Below, piece by piece: positions 54,629-64,000 of a DNA stretch of 64,000 bases (within the stretch, counting starts at the first letter, position 1; each line of letters begins with the position of its first letter). This DNA comes from Xenoacremonium recifei. Lineage: Eukaryota; Ascomycota; Sordariomycetes; Hypocreales; Nectriaceae. The stretch is taken from NCBI GenBank assembly GCA_012184525.1, contig WOFQ01000089.1, forward strand, positions 1-64,000, given 5' to 3'. The translations under genes were made by a program, and so were the position numbers. The notes under the pieces were generated by a model. The model did no database searches and had not been told where the DNA came from. It worked only from the letters and a program-made list of their open reading frames with translations.

Positions 54629-55280
54629 ATCAGGTATCTGCTGTCAACTCTGCTTAAAACCCTCTTGGTTTCTTATTGATGCAGTCTTTGTACTGGTCAA
54701 CGGAAGACTTGATTTTTTTAATGTATTCCTTCATGATTTGTCAGTTCTATATGAAGTCCTATAATCTCAAAGTTTCTTAAAACAAATGATGTACTGTCAT
54801 ACGTATATGTACGTATGGTGTTGTACAAATGGCTGTGCATAACTCAGGTTGCACCGGATAACATATAGGGACGTGAAGCGAGCTGCATGTCTCAGTTGTC
54901 CACACGAATGAAAGCAACCGGAAATAGAGACAAGAAACACAATCAACACACATCAATCAACTACTCGCACACCTGTTCCCTTGCACCGTGACGCCTTTTA
55001 TGCCGGTACCCACACCGAAAGTCCGACATATGGACATATATTCACATGCGCATCACTATTTAGATGCATGAAAAACCACTGTGTTATAAAGCATGTATTT
55101 ATAATTGCCTAATAATTTTCTCGCGATCTCAAGATAAGGCTTGAAGTCATTTCAGAGCTAGCCAAAGACTAGGACCCGTTGTAAAAGGACAACATCAGTA
55201 TGAATAACTATCATGAAAACGATCCTATACCACGCTTGTCTCACGCCGGCTGTCTGCATCTGCGAGGCCTGGAAAGTATC
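54629..55280. other. Intergenic, no gene recognised
   Basis: AT-rich 3' region between two convergent genes (53605 plus, 55281 minus). It contains a short near-palindrome CATACGTATATGTACGTATG near 54799-54818. Confidence 0.45.
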
Positions 55281-56139
55281 TCACACTTTGACAATCAATT
55301 CCTGTCGGGCCAACTCATCCAGCAGCTCACTTTCGTTCTCGACCTTATCAACAAAGACTCTGTGAGTCTCCTTGTTGCCAACTTTGACTGGAGCCCAGTG
55401 GGTACCCGGGTCCGGTTCTGCGTCAGGGTCGTAAGACTGGCCGATATTGGGCCAACCCGTAGGAACGAGCTTCGCATCCTCTACTCTGACCCTAGATCTA
55501 GGCAGTACGATTGTGCCGTACTTGCCCACCTCGATCTCGGCAGCGGACTCCATGGCCTGGCTTTTTTGAACTGGCTCCAGGAACTCGAGCGCAATCACGT
55601 TGACCAGGTCATTCATGGTGATGTAGCTGAGGACCTCCTCGATGCAGTCGTTGTTGGTTAAATCACTCATAGTGACAGGCGATGAACCACAGGCGAACTC
55701 GTAAGGAACGAGAGCGTTCTCTCCTGGGATGTACTTAAAGATGACGCCGTGGATCTTGCTAAGATCAAGCGAACCGATTGAAACCGACTGGGTCCATTTC
55801 CCGGGAATGGTCTTCAGCTTCATTTCAAGATGAATGTGCCCATTTGGAATGTCCTCATGTTTGTGAATCAGGTGGATTCCAAGCTTCTCACGCAGGTGGT
55901 GCTGAGCGATTATATTTCCAAGCCTTTTGACATGGCGGTGGTGGACGCTCATATCGGAGTGGATTCGAGGGAGTTCATTGTACCTTCGATACAAAATTGT
56001 GTTACCGCAGATTCCATATAAACCTCGAATTTCTTTCTGCATAGACTTACGTGGTGTTGGAAACATTCAAGTCATTGACAGTGAAGGGGTTCTGAAGCCC
56101 GGGGATGGGCGGCAAAGCAATGACGGTGGCGGCCGCCAT
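55281..56139 (-). CDS. Orphan fungal protein, two exons, 263 aa
   Basis: Exons 56139-56051 and 55983-55281, with a 67-nt intron (GTAAGT...GAAG), give 263 residues. The ATG at 56139 starts MAAATVIALPPIPG, then FTVNDLNVSNTT, then YNELPRIHSDMSVHHRHV, which fits a known but unnamed fungal family. The later part reads LREKLGIHLIHKHEDIPNGH, IHGVIFKYIPGENALVPYEF and NDLVNVIALEFLEP. The C-terminus has Asp/Glu-rich and THWAPV segments. No catalytic signature or membrane segment is seen. It appears intact. An alternative ATG at 56066 would lie in the intron and is less likely. Confidence 0.65.
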
Positions 56140-59100
56140 TGTGCGTACGGCTTGGTGAAGTTTTGATGACCGAGTGAGGAATCGGTCAAGGGGACGCTGT
56201 GGGTTTGTCGTTGCAGAAGTTGTATCTAGAAGCTGGATGTTTTTCAGAAGTAGGACATATGATAACTATTTAAGCCAGCAGAAATACTGCATCAACCAAC
56301 CGGCTGTGTGATTTGTCGAGGGGCGCGTGAAAACCACCGCAGCGTAGTGCGGGGAACAATTCATACCCGCTAGCTCACGAAAGGCGTTGCCTCCGTGGTT
56401 GCCTAATGACTTTAGGTTGCAATGAGGTATTTTCAGGTTTAATAGGGCTACAAATGCCGCCGAGTGAAATCATATCTTTTAGGAGCTAATACTTTGTTGG
56501 TTTCAGATGTGGGCACGTTGTCTGCATGGTCGTGGCGTTCACGCCTACTTCACAGGTGTACCACTGGCAAATGTCGTTCGGCGCTCTTGCCTTAACTAGT
56601 CATACATCTTGGCGTCCCAGATCGGAGTATTACGGGAACGGATAGCATGGACTCGGTGCCCTCGACGTCCCGCGGGCAGCGATGTCCCTATGATCGCAGC
56701 GCTCCGTTAGTGCGTGCCCAGCTCCTCTCTCCGTCTGCTTCGACATTAAGGCCCGAATCCTCGATAGTCGCCCCTCCGCAGGCAAAAAGATCCTACTGAT
56801 TTGTCAATCCAACCTTTAGCCTAACTGAGATCCACTGGCTTTGTTGTGACAGGTGAGGGGAAACCAACATCTGGTCCGGCCTTGTGCGCCTTACGCCAAA
56901 TAATCCTCGGCGGTATGCCGTAGAGATGTGGCCTGACATTTAGGCGAGCCACGGCCCCATGCCGACAACGAAACCCCTCATCCTCTGCATGACGGTTTGA
57001 CGGTGATCGTTGATTCGTACCATGCGATCCGTTCGTACACCTTTAAGGTATGTATTTGCCGTCTCCCACGAATAGCACATACCCATCACCGTGGAAAAAG
57101 AAAACCCGAGCCGCAAGACTTTCCCTGAATCCAACGTGGCCATTTGGCGACCAAAGTCTAGCGTTGTGTAAGACTCCACGCTGCGGCGCAGAGCAGCAGT
57201 GTTCCTCTTGTGTAGGGTAGGATCAACCGAGATCTTACGGAAGCCCCTTGGAAGGATATAAATCCACTAAAACCCACCATCTCCGCTGGCGCTCCTTGCG
57301 GTAAGCTTGCCTTGCAGACACTATTGACGCCGCCTTGCAGGTAATCCATATGAGACCTAGCTTTCCCGTCATACACCGCACCGGAAGTCGATACCGGTGG
57401 CGCCTGATCGAGGATTTTTGCTAGTTTCGCACGGCAACTCTTCCGCAAGTCCGCTTTAGCCCCGGTTACGTCTCAGCCGCACGCCACCATGGATCAGTTA
57501 GCACAAGGCGACGAAGGTGCAATCACAGGGTTCGTCAGGTCCAATCGGCTCACCGCCGTTGGTTGCCCTATGTACCTTGGGCGGCACGGCGTAGGGATGT
57601 TCGTACGCCCCACCAAGGGACACCGGAACATCGACAACCATTAGTTCACTCCTCATGGCTGTCGACGCTCTGCATCTCTTTGAGAGTCGTCTGACTGCAC
57701 CCATGTTTCCGCAGGAGTGGAGGCCAATGACAGCCATCGTCAAGATCGAGCGGTGCATAAGACTGCAGGAGACAAGGAGTACCGCAAGCTCAAACTGACC
57801 TACGGCAACAGCCCAGACATAATCCCGGCCATCACAGCCGTAATGTTGTGACTGCATGGGTACTCCGATTCTCTCAACGAGGGACAAAAGAGATCGAGCG
57901 TCGATCGCTCTCCTCGCTGTAGTGGACCCGACTAGCGATGGGCCTCAAACTTCAGGTGAGGTACAATAACCCAGGGTCCAGACCGCCACAGTTCTAGGCA
58001 TGATCCCTGGCCCCCTCACTCGCTTCTATAGCTCGGGCACGGTAGTTGTGTCTCCAGGAGATATCAGACAGTGCACGCAAGCGAGGTACATGAGGCGTCT
58101 CGCCCCATATATCTGGACAAGGCAAACAGTTGCCTCGCATCGCGGACGAAAGCCAGAGACGCACGGGATGTTCCAGGTAAGAAATGGAGGTAAGTAAGTC
58201 AAACTTCCTCGCCAGTCCATTAGTTTGACAATTCCTTTCGGCTGCCACAGCAACTATTCGACAACACCGCTACTAAGACCGTTCTACGAGCGCTCTTCAA
58301 AAAGGAACAAATCGAAAAGCGGTCTTAAGACAGCATCAGGAAAGACAACAAGGGGGCCACACCGCGGTCTGCAGTGCTCTAGAAAGAGCAAGGTTCGACG
58401 CGCGCTCTCGGTCGCCGGTCAAGAAGGCAAAGACGCAGGGCGTGCCAGAGCAACCAACGTTGGCGGTGGTGCGGCACGGAGTATTAACAGCGGGGCAACA
58501 CGGATGCACGCTCCATGTCAATAGCTCCATTGATGTGACACGGACTGAGCGGGATGAGTTCCCAACCAGACCTTGAACCCCTGAAAGTACCAGCAAAGTC
58601 TCCCCGCCACAACGGAGGAGACGCAAGGGCTGGAAGCGCTGTGTTGGTGCTTGTGCGTTCTTGGCATCCACGGCGTGCCAGGTACCCCGCGAGCCTCCTC
58701 TGGGCCCGGGCGGTGGTCTCGCTATGAGCCGGTCCCTGGAGGTTTGCATTTGCCTCCCCAGTGCTGCTCGACTTGATCCAATGTGCGAAGCTATCCGCTT
58801 ACTAGACTCAGGATGTCTATATCAAGACGCCTTTAAAGAGACAGATGCAGGAGTCCAGGGTCAAAGCATGATGAGGTAAAGGTGATTGCACATGGCTTCG
58901 GGGCGCACGTCTGCCTGTTCCGCACCTGGCCAACTCATGCATACGCCCTGGTACGGCTTTCTAGTCCATAGAGGGTGGCGTTGCCAACTCATTGCACCTC
59001 ACCGTTGCATATTCCGCAACAGGGATTGCCGTGTCGACTCACAATTTTGGCGTCCGCCTGCGAGGTAACCTCGATAATCCCTTTTGTCTTCCCTGCAGTG

Positions 59101-59703
59101 ACCTTCACCGTTGTTCTCTGGCTTGATGCTTATTGAACCTCATCAAGTCAGTGGAGGTCGCTCTGACTCCGAGCACCATAGACCACGGCATTGATCCCAT
59201 ACGACCTTTAATGCTCGACCCATCCTGAAAGAGCCACGAGGATGTCTCAATCTAATTGAACGACTCATTGAGCAGCGACCATGGGCTTGAGAGGTTCTTG
59301 AAAGAAAAGGTGATGCAGGGTCCAGCCCTTATGCATGATCCTGACACTAAGCCCTTTCAGGCCCCCCAAGAGCTTAGACTATGGGCTAGCTAGCAAGACT
59401 ATGGATGGTACGGCCTCAGCCATCACCACCTCTGACATTTTCTTGACGCGCACAATACCAGTCAAATGGTAATCTATGTATACCCAAAATCACTGTTTGT
59501 GCAAGTTGACCAAGCAGCTACAACCTCTTTTCTTTCTTATAGTGAACCTAAACTTAAGCAATATTGCTCCCCACCTGCTTGAAGTCTGGGTAAGAAGGGC
59601 TAGACAGAGAAAAGAACAACAGCCATCATAGACTCTAACAATATTGGCTATTAGAGTTTAGGATTTTGGCGCCTCCGCGAACTGAGTGCATTCCACATGT
59701 TGT
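56140..59703. other. 3.5-kb stretch without a recognised gene
   Basis: Open frames up to 137 codons occur on both strands (for example 57498-57887 and 58336-58749 minus) but overlap each other, lack motifs, and do not join by introns. Base composition is more balanced than in the RIP-affected parts. No LTR ends, TIRs or reverse-transcriptase motifs were found by eye. It could hold an unrecognised non-coding or very diverged element. Confidence 0.4.
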
Positions 59704-60269
59704 TCAGCTTGTGCGCCGGAATCCGGCTTGCATTTTTTGCATTGTTTGCATTGTTCGTGGCCACATTTGCGGAAAACCCCTTTCGAAGCCCTGCATTTCG
59801 AGGACTGCTTTACAGCCGTTCCACATTGACACTAATTGACAGTCATTATCATGATCAAAGAGGAAAAAATCTTGACGTACACAAATCCATGGCGTTTCAT
59901 CGGGATTTCGTATGGTGTAAGACCACTTCGGACGGTGTTTCTTTCCCGGCGACTTAGTGGACTCAACCGGCATCCATGTGCCATTTCTCATCTCGTAAAA
60001 ATTTGGAACTTTGAACGGCCATATGATTACCCGCGCTTCTTGCACATCAGATATCAGGTCAGGCAGGTATCCGGCTCTTCCCACGCCCTTGCCCAAGTAA
60101 TGTTTGCATTTTCGACAAGAAATGTCCCCAAACGATTCATATCCCTTTTCGGGAACTCGACCACATCCTGGCTGTATTCATTGATCCAAGTCAGCCATAA
60201 CTGTGTGAACAACAGGACGTCCTTCTCACTTACACATAGGATATGCAAGACTATTCTCCACGGAGCCAT
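59704..60269 (-). pseudogene. Orphan gene with frame break, starting at the Fot1-like insertion
   Basis: A minus-strand frame from ATG at 60269 (MAPWRIVLHILCVSEKDV, FTQLWLTWINEYSQDVVEF) runs to a stop at 60054. An overlapping frame (60096-59704) continues with VIIWPFKVPNFYEMRNGTWM, KHRPKWSYTIRNPDETPW and QMWPRTMQTMQKMQ. Their overlap suggests one protein with a frame shift near 60070-60100; I found no convincing intron. The product is not recognised. The Fot1-like element is inserted exactly at the TA overlapping its start codon, so any native promoter has been displaced. Confidence 0.45.
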
Positions 60270-60270
60270 A

Positions 60271-62166
60271 AGTCAGTGGGGGTAGTAGCGGCACCCCCCC
60301 GGTCTGGCCACCCCCAATAGCATCAACCACAAAAAGGACTTTCGACATCACAACAGCATCATTTCTGATAGTAAAATTATGAAAAAATTATCATCCTATT
60401 CTGCAATATCTACTATATCGATGTATCTATATTTATACCCATTCTAATGCCGTTTTACCCTCTTCGACCGGCGCCGCGGTGCCTCTTCTTCACTTTCTTC
60501 CTCCTCTTCTTCCGCCACTAATATACAACTGCTCTCTTGAGATGTACGCTCTTCTACCACTTGGCCACGTTTCAGAGCTACTTCTGCGAGGCTCACAAAT
60601 CTTTCGTTCGGATCCTGCCGTATTTTACGCCGTTTTGGCACTTAAAGCTGTTCCAACCTAGCGCATAAGCTGGCAATTTCACGGTCCTTTAAAGCCAGCT
60701 CAATATTGAGCTTATCTATGGCTATACTAACCTTGCGAAATGCTTGCCGCGTATGCGGGCTTCTCATCTCACTTCTGAGAATTTTTATCACATCAAGGCT
60801 CTTCGTTGGAGTGGAGATATCGCCGTCGGTTTGAGGAGGAGGGGTCGGCGTTCTCCGGGTCACTACCCATCGGTTTGATAGTGCTTTCAGGCGGTTCTTC
60901 GGATACAGACCTGTTGCTTTCCATCCAGACTGAATATTTGGCTTAGAGAAAGCATTATCATGAGCTTCTGCATAAAATTCGAGGAATCTTGCCTTGCCAA
61001 TCTTGGTTTCGTCGGTGAGGGCGGTAAAATCCCCCACTAATCGTCGATATGCTGCCTTCAAACTCGAAAAGCAACCTAGATCCAAGGGCTGTGTGACGTG
61101 CAAAGTATATGCTGGTAAGAATAGCAAATAGACATTGCTGAGGAAGCATTTTGTCATGAATTCATTGGTGGTATGGGAGCCATAGCCGTCGATAATTAAT
61201 AGCCGTGCCTGGCATAGATTGCGGGGCTCAGTCTCGGGCAAGAAGATCTTTTCTAGCTACTCCAGCGCGATATCGTTACTTATCCATCCGTTTTCCGAAA
61301 AGGCAATTTGCCAAGCAGGGTGATGCTTCAGGAATTCATCTTTAAACTATTAATCTTAGATACTTTTCGCCTTGAAGATAACGAGCAGGCTCAGGGCGGA
61401 CCCCGTGGCAGAGACACACTCGATTATTGACATCCAGGACCAGGAAATATTCGCTTTGACGGGCACTTGGCCTACCTGAGACTGAGAGCTACTTACTACC
61501 AAGCCGTTGACGCCCTGGCCCTCCATAATACCACCCTCATCGGTATTATATCGCCGATTTGGAGGGATCCAGCTCATAGTCTCGTAGAGGTTAAAAAGCT
61601 TATTTATGTTGGCCGGACTGGTTGCATTTACGCATTGCTAGTCAGTCCGACGGCCTAACTTAGTCTTGATACATGAGTGGCGTTGAATAAATGCAGTAGA
61701 CCACCTCTTTCTAAGAGGACGGTAGTCGCTCTGCAATTTGAGCATCGTCGACGCAATGGAACAGATTTGAGCGTGTGTTGGAGCATATCCCAGGCCCTCT
61801 TGCCGTAAAATCTACGTCACTAGAGATTCTTCTTATACTGAAGAGAGTCTCTGCTGATTTTCGTGAGCTGCCTTGGCTGATTGTGTTCCAAGAGACCGTC
61901 GTCGAAGAGTAGTGCGTGGTATGCCGTGATCACGAGACGCGGCCTTGAAGGATTGACCATTAAGGACATCTTGCAGCGCGTTTTGTATATCAGCTTCGGT
62001 GTAGGAGGTCATAGTAGTTGCAAGAGCTCATAATGCAAAAAACTCAGCTCAATTGAATTAAACTGTGATGTTTGAGGAAGGATTGAACATGATGATGCCT
62101 GACGCGTCGACGCGTTTTTGGCGGGGTGGCCAGACCGGGGGGGTGCCGCTACTACCCCCACTGACT
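60271..62166 (-). mobile_element. Complete Fot1/pogo-like (Tc1-mariner superfamily) DNA transposon, 1.9 kb
   Basis: Perfect 44-bp terminal inverted repeats at 60271-60314 and 62123-62166 begin AGTCAGTGGGGGTAGTAGCG. Both ends are flanked by TA (60269-60270, 62167-62168), the target duplication of this superfamily. The single internal gene encodes a DDE transposase on the minus strand. TIRs with no differences suggest a recent insertion, yet the gene is inactivated by several stop codons, so the RIP damage is also recent or the TIRs were spared. Confidence 0.93.
60444..62012 (-). pseudogene. Fot1/pogo-like DDE transposase with RIP-type stops only
   Basis: A single 523-codon frame with no insertion or deletion but several nonsense codons, including TAA after RLSSV, TAG after EESLVT, and TAA at 60642-60644. 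The start is ATG 62012. The N-terminus reads MTSYTEADIQNALQDVLNGQ, then SRDHGIPRTTLRRR, a helix-turn-helix of the pogo type. A CENP-B-like region has QEGLGYAPTHAQICSIAS. The DDE core has YNTDEGGIMEGQGVNG (first Asp), LLIIDGYGSHTTNEFM (second Asp), LFLPAYTLHVTQPLDLG (third acidic residue). The tail has NIQSGWKATGLYP and ends KRRSKRV-like. It would cut and paste the element at TA sites; as it stands it cannot be made at full length. Confidence 0.9.
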
Positions 62167-62541
62167 TATTAGGTCCATAGTGTTGACCGCTGCTGCTGCC
62201 GCTAGACTACTTTTCGATATTCTTGATCTATTCCTCTTCTCTTCAATATCAGGCGGAAGTTCAAGATGGGGGAGATAGTAGAACGTAGACGGGCAGAACG
62301 CAGACGGTCAGAACGGGAAGTGGAAGGCGGCAGAGTAGTGAAAAGGACGAGGTGCATGGACAAAAAACAGATAAACAAGCTGTTTTTTTTGTCGAACCTG
62401 GTTACCGTATCAATATGCACGGACAAAAGGGGTAGAATCTAGGGGTGGTTTTTCGGGAAATCACCGGGGCGTTTCATAGTTATCCAGCACGGCCGAAAGT
62501 TAGATAATGCGGCGCGATTTGGAACAACATTTGTACAGTAG
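62167..62541. repeat. Duplicated OrsD 5' flank and NLR junction, copy 2
   Basis: Nearly identical to 20842-21221. The shared sequence begins exactly at the TA where the Fot1-like element is inserted, leaving only the first codons of the OrsD frame (reading ATG GAC CTA). It ends within NLR TPR-domain sequence, which continues further here than in copy 1. Confidence 0.9.
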
Positions 62542-62923
62542 GGATGACTGGGAGAACCGCGGGTTGTGGAGAGAATATTTTCCTCATGCACTTAGGGTTC
62601 TCAAAGAAAAGATGGCCGGTGATAAGACTTGCCAGCTAGGATATTGGGTCGGCCGATGTCTGAAGGTAGATGGACGCAGGAAGGAGGCAGTGGCGTTACT
62701 GGAGCATGTGGTTGCGATAGAGGAGAAGACGTTGGCAGAGGATCACCCTGATCGACTGGCATCACAGCATGAACTCGCAGGAGCATACCAAGCCAACGGA
62801 CAAGTGAAGGAGGCAGTGGCGTTACTGAAGCATGTGGTTGCGATACGGGAGAAGACATTGGCAAAGAATCACCCTTCTCGACTGGCATTGGAGGCTCTTC
62901 TTAGACATTTTCTAGATTCTTAA
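62507..62923 (+). pseudogene. NLR TPR-domain 3' fragment
   Basis: The plus strand reads RRDLEQHLYSRDDWENRGLW, REYFPHALRVLKEK, then TPR units with EAVALLEHVVAIEEKTLAED, HPDRLASQHELAGAYQANGQ, and a second similar unit ending in a stop. This is the end of a fungal NB-ARC-TPR protein of a different subfamily from NLR2-4. The NB-ARC part is missing: upstream lies the OrsD-flank repeat, with a stop in frame at the junction. The first codons are also present in truncated form at about 21183-21221. Confidence 0.75.
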
Positions 62924-64000
62924 ACATAAAATTGCGCCATGTAAATATACATAACTACTCATTTCATGGTGTTGTGGACTAAGTCCTACATGTGCTGATC
63001 TACATGGTTGGACTAAATGGTATATAAAGCTTGTGGGACGCGACGAGATTTTAGTCTGGTGTCTTGAATGTCCCTACAAGCGATCTTAGTGATATTAATG
63101 AGTGTTTGGAATATGCTATCTTCAAATATTGCAACTTCGCTTCTTAAATTTAGCCGGCATCAATATAGGATGTCAATTTGTGGATTCGGAGTAGGTACAT
63201 GAGTCACAGTGTCTAGTTGATTGCTACATCGACCTCACTCAGGTGGCCCGTGCGGAAACAACACAAGAGATTGTACGAATGGGACAACTGATTTTGAATA
63301 GCTCTGTAGGAAACGAATAGTTAATCCAGCCTTCTATGATGAAAATGTCCAGAATGGGGTATGTGTTCACTCCCATTGTCTACTTCCATACTTCCTACTA
63401 CCTTATTGGAGTCTATATTCGGACGAGCCTTCCGCATCATACTTAAATTACGGGGCAAGTCTATGTATGTATGTACCAGTCAATGTTAACGAGCTCGCGG
63501 CACTGACCTTGACATGGAGGATCGAGCCTACATGGCGCTATAAGGCCAGAAGTAGACTCCGGCGTGCACCCAGAAGAGAATTCGTCACTCGTTTCCTACC
63601 ATGTCACCTGTGGAACCACTCGCTTAAACGTTCTGTATACGTATAAATGCGCTCGCATCCTAAGATATCATATTCTAAATGGACGCACCGGACTTTATGT
63701 ACATCTGTGCAAAATGAGATACTTCCTCTTTATTTCGCAGGTAGTCCTCGTCTATGCAGCTTGCTGAGACTTCGGTCTTTAGTCTCCGGAAAAGGGATAA
63801 TGTTTCTATGATATTTGTCCTTACTACCTTTGCAACTTTCATGACATCGAAGAGTATAACCCTGGACTCGATCCGGATTCTATCGAGCCCCATAGCACCT
63901 ATACTATTCCTTATAGGACTATTGACCCGCCAGCCTCTTGGACATTCATCGATGGTTGCACACCACTTCTGTTGCTTCCTGGAGCAGCGACTGGCACTGG
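62924..64000. other. Window-end stretch, no gene recognised
   Basis: Mostly AT-rich. Small frames at 63564-63767 (plus) and 63675-63893 (minus) overlap each other and show no motif. Nothing further can be supported before the window edge. Confidence 0.45.

Noticed and set aside
1..64000. tRNA or rRNA genes
   Set aside because: No tRNA-like B box with matching arms and no rRNA-like block was noticed by eye; a dedicated scan could still find one.

Overview
The window reads as nuclear DNA of a filamentous ascomycete (Pezizomycotina, most likely Eurotiales or a relative). The evidence is short introns (mostly 42-67 nt, with CTRAY-like branch points), fungal STAND/NLR proteins, a HET-domain gene, OrsD/DUF3505-type proteins, a Fot1/pogo-type transposon, LTR remnants, and many C-to-T type nonsense codons (CAA to TAA, TGG to TAG, CGA to TGA) of the kind left by repeat-induced point mutation (RIP). 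It looks like an accessory, repeat-rich, fast-evolving block; no obvious housekeeping pathway is present.

Layout. 0-3 kb: a protein-kinase-like gene and a divergent orphan gene with a GDTK core. 3.8-6.3 kb: a decayed OrsD-like zinc-finger gene and a Myb-like gene. 7.4-11.1 kb: NLR1 (NWD-NACHT-WD40), one in-frame stop. 13.3-16.6 kb: NLR2 (hydrolase-NB-ARC-TPR), one in-frame stop. 16.8-20.9 kb: a decayed OrsD/recombinase-like gene and a helicase-type C-terminal remnant. 21.5-25.3 kb: a divergent pair, a HeLo-like effector and NLR3 (amyloid motif-NB-ARC-TPR), which share an amyloid-like motif. 25.6-33.0 kb: three copies of one orphan gene family in decreasing states of preservation. 33.8-36.8 kb: an NWD-NLR fragment, NLR4 (NB-ARC-TPR) and a RIP-broken small gene carrying a motif matched in NLR4. 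37.0-44.6 kb: a solo LTR, a coiled-coil gene, an APH-type kinase gene, a HET gene and an SRR1-like gene. 45.6-53.4 kb: transposase, orphan, C2H2, DUF7923-like and LTR remnants. 53.6-56.1 kb: a second APH-type gene and an orphan gene. 56.1-59.7 kb: no gene recognised. 59.7-62.9 kb: an orphan pseudogene, a complete but RIP-inactivated 1.9-kb Fot1-like element, a duplicated OrsD-promoter block and an NLR TPR remnant.

How the genes may work together. Four NLR loci plus two NLR fragments, a HET gene and a HeLo-like effector are parts of fungal non-self recognition (heterokaryon incompatibility and innate-immunity-like programmed cell death). The central unit is the divergent HeLo-like/NLR3 pair at 21.5-25.3 kb. 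Its layout is that of known amyloid-signalling pairs, in which an activated NLR nucleates its effector through a shared prion-like motif. A second possible pair (NLR4 and the broken ORF at 36.5-36.8 kb) shares a different motif. The near-identical TPR and WD40 repeats in the receptors fit concerted evolution of recognition surfaces.

Limits: all calls come from reading the sequence. Splice sites were inferred from GT/GC-AG signals, branch points and frame continuity; no similarity search or expression data were available.
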